From positions 1-5,597 of the forward strand of contig CAZIVO010000162.1 in assembly GCA_964542765.1 (NCBI GenBank): 5,597 bases of DNA. The letters are read 5' to 3'. The first letter of the stretch is position 1; the number at the start of each line of letters is the position of its first letter. The stretch is from CAZIVO01 sp964542765 (lineage in GTDB: Bacteria > Planctomycetota > UBA1135 > UBA2386). Made by a program: the position numbers and the translations under genes. A model generated the notes under the pieces. The model had not been told where the DNA came from. It was given only the letters and a program-made list of their open reading frames with translations, and did not search any database. Positions 5,147 to 5,597 of this stretch are shown in pieces.

Positions 5147-5597
5147 GACCTTGGCTCCCCGGCGGCAATCAATCGAACTGAGTATCAATGATCAGTTCCG
5201 TCCACGAACGTCCCGGGCCTTTCTCGAAAAGGTGGTGAGTGCTGCGCTCACTCATCTGGATCGGATGGAGTTGGAGGTATCGCTCTTGCTGACCGATGAT
5301 GCCGAGATTGCGCGCATTCATGGTGAGTATCTGGGAGATGCGGCGCCCACGGACGTGATCTCCTTTCCGATGGAAGAGGTTGTGGAGATTGTTGTCAGCG
5401 TCGAGCGAGCGCGGGCCGTGGCGCATGAGCAAGGCCATGCAATTCGCGCAGAAATTGCCCTCTATGTGGTTCACGGCATCTTGCATGCCTGTGGTCATGA
5501 TGACATGGCGCCCGCAAGCCGCGCGCGGATGCGCCTCGCCGAGACCGAAATCCTGACGTCTATCGGCCAGAAGGTCAGCCCGGTCGATGACGGTATC
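5130..5597 (+). CDS. ybeY: Endoribonuclease YbeY (16S rRNA maturation), Asp-ligand variant, 3' end outside window
   Basis: YbeY is a metal-dependent RNase involved in 16S rRNA 3' maturation and ribosome quality control. From ATG 5130 the frame is open for 156 codons to the window edge; family length is near 150-165, so little is missing. The fold's landmarks are present: IELSIND (15-21), LEVSLLLTDDAEIARIHGEYLG (48-69), PTDVISFP (73-80), EIVVSVERA (86-94) and the metal motif HGILHACGHDD (115-125). The canonical motif is H-x3-H-x5-H. Here His115 and His119 are kept, but the third ligand position is Asp125. Leu68 occupies the place of E. coli Arg59, and the loop after SFP lacks the usual LGD/LGE segment. 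The ATG overlaps phoH by 17 bases and has no SD, which suggests coupling. A TTG at 5151 is an alternative start. Asp can bind metal, so activity is plausible but not certain. Confidence 0.92.
   Translation, partial: MVSEAETLAPRRQSIELSINDQFRPRTSRAFLEKVVSAALTHLDRMELEVSLLLTDDAEIARIHGEYLGDAAPTDVISFPMEEVVEIVVSVERARAVAHEQGHAIRAEIALYVVHGILHACGHDDMAPASRARMRLAETEILTSIGQKVSPVDDGI

Overview
The window carries part of a bacterial chromosome: one divergent gene on the minus strand, then a compact run of five plus-strand housekeeping genes. Base composition is GC-rich, third codon positions are mostly G or C, and start codons are mixed (ATG, GTG, TTG). Some starts have clear Shine-Dalgarno (SD) sequences and others, such as purA, have none. 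The UppS C-terminal block (GEMR-like SNFLLWQISYSE) and the Asp-type YbeY metal site remind me of Planctomycetota/PVC or Bacteroidota-like lineages. That is a weak inference from memory; a Planctomycetota-like bacterium is my best guess.

Layout. Positions 1-993 (minus) hold a long frame without a stop inside the window. It encodes a 331-residue protein fragment that looks like a divergent ECF-type sigma factor (region 2-like, then region 4/HTH-like) with a C-terminal TPR-like extension; the C-terminus lies outside the window. Positions 994-1180 form a divergent intergenic region with a good minus-strand promoter candidate and several inverted repeats. Its purA-proximal part can fold in two mutually exclusive ways, one ending in a short T-run. 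Then come purA (1181-2455), uppS (2452-3183), cdsA (preferred start 3340, stop 4170), phoH/ybeZ (4193-5146) and ybeY (5130 to the window end, no stop reached). The 156-base gap between uppS and the preferred cdsA start is filled by a possible 47-codon ORF. Its start overlaps the uppS stop by one base (TGATG), and its stop lies at the cdsA SD.

Functionally the plus-strand cluster joins purine nucleotide synthesis (PurA), the C55 isoprenoid carrier for cell-wall synthesis (UppS), phospholipid precursor synthesis (CdsA) and an RNA-processing/ribosome-quality pair (PhoH/YbeZ and YbeY). Overlaps of 4 and 17 bases and a 22-base gap argue for an operon.

The most interesting points are the cryptic sigma-like gene with its extension, the alternative foldings of the purA leader, the possible coupled small ORF before cdsA, and active-site signature changes in several conserved enzymes, above all the YbeY third metal ligand (His to Asp). 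I see no CRISPR array, insertion sequence, tRNA or rRNA, and no defence system.
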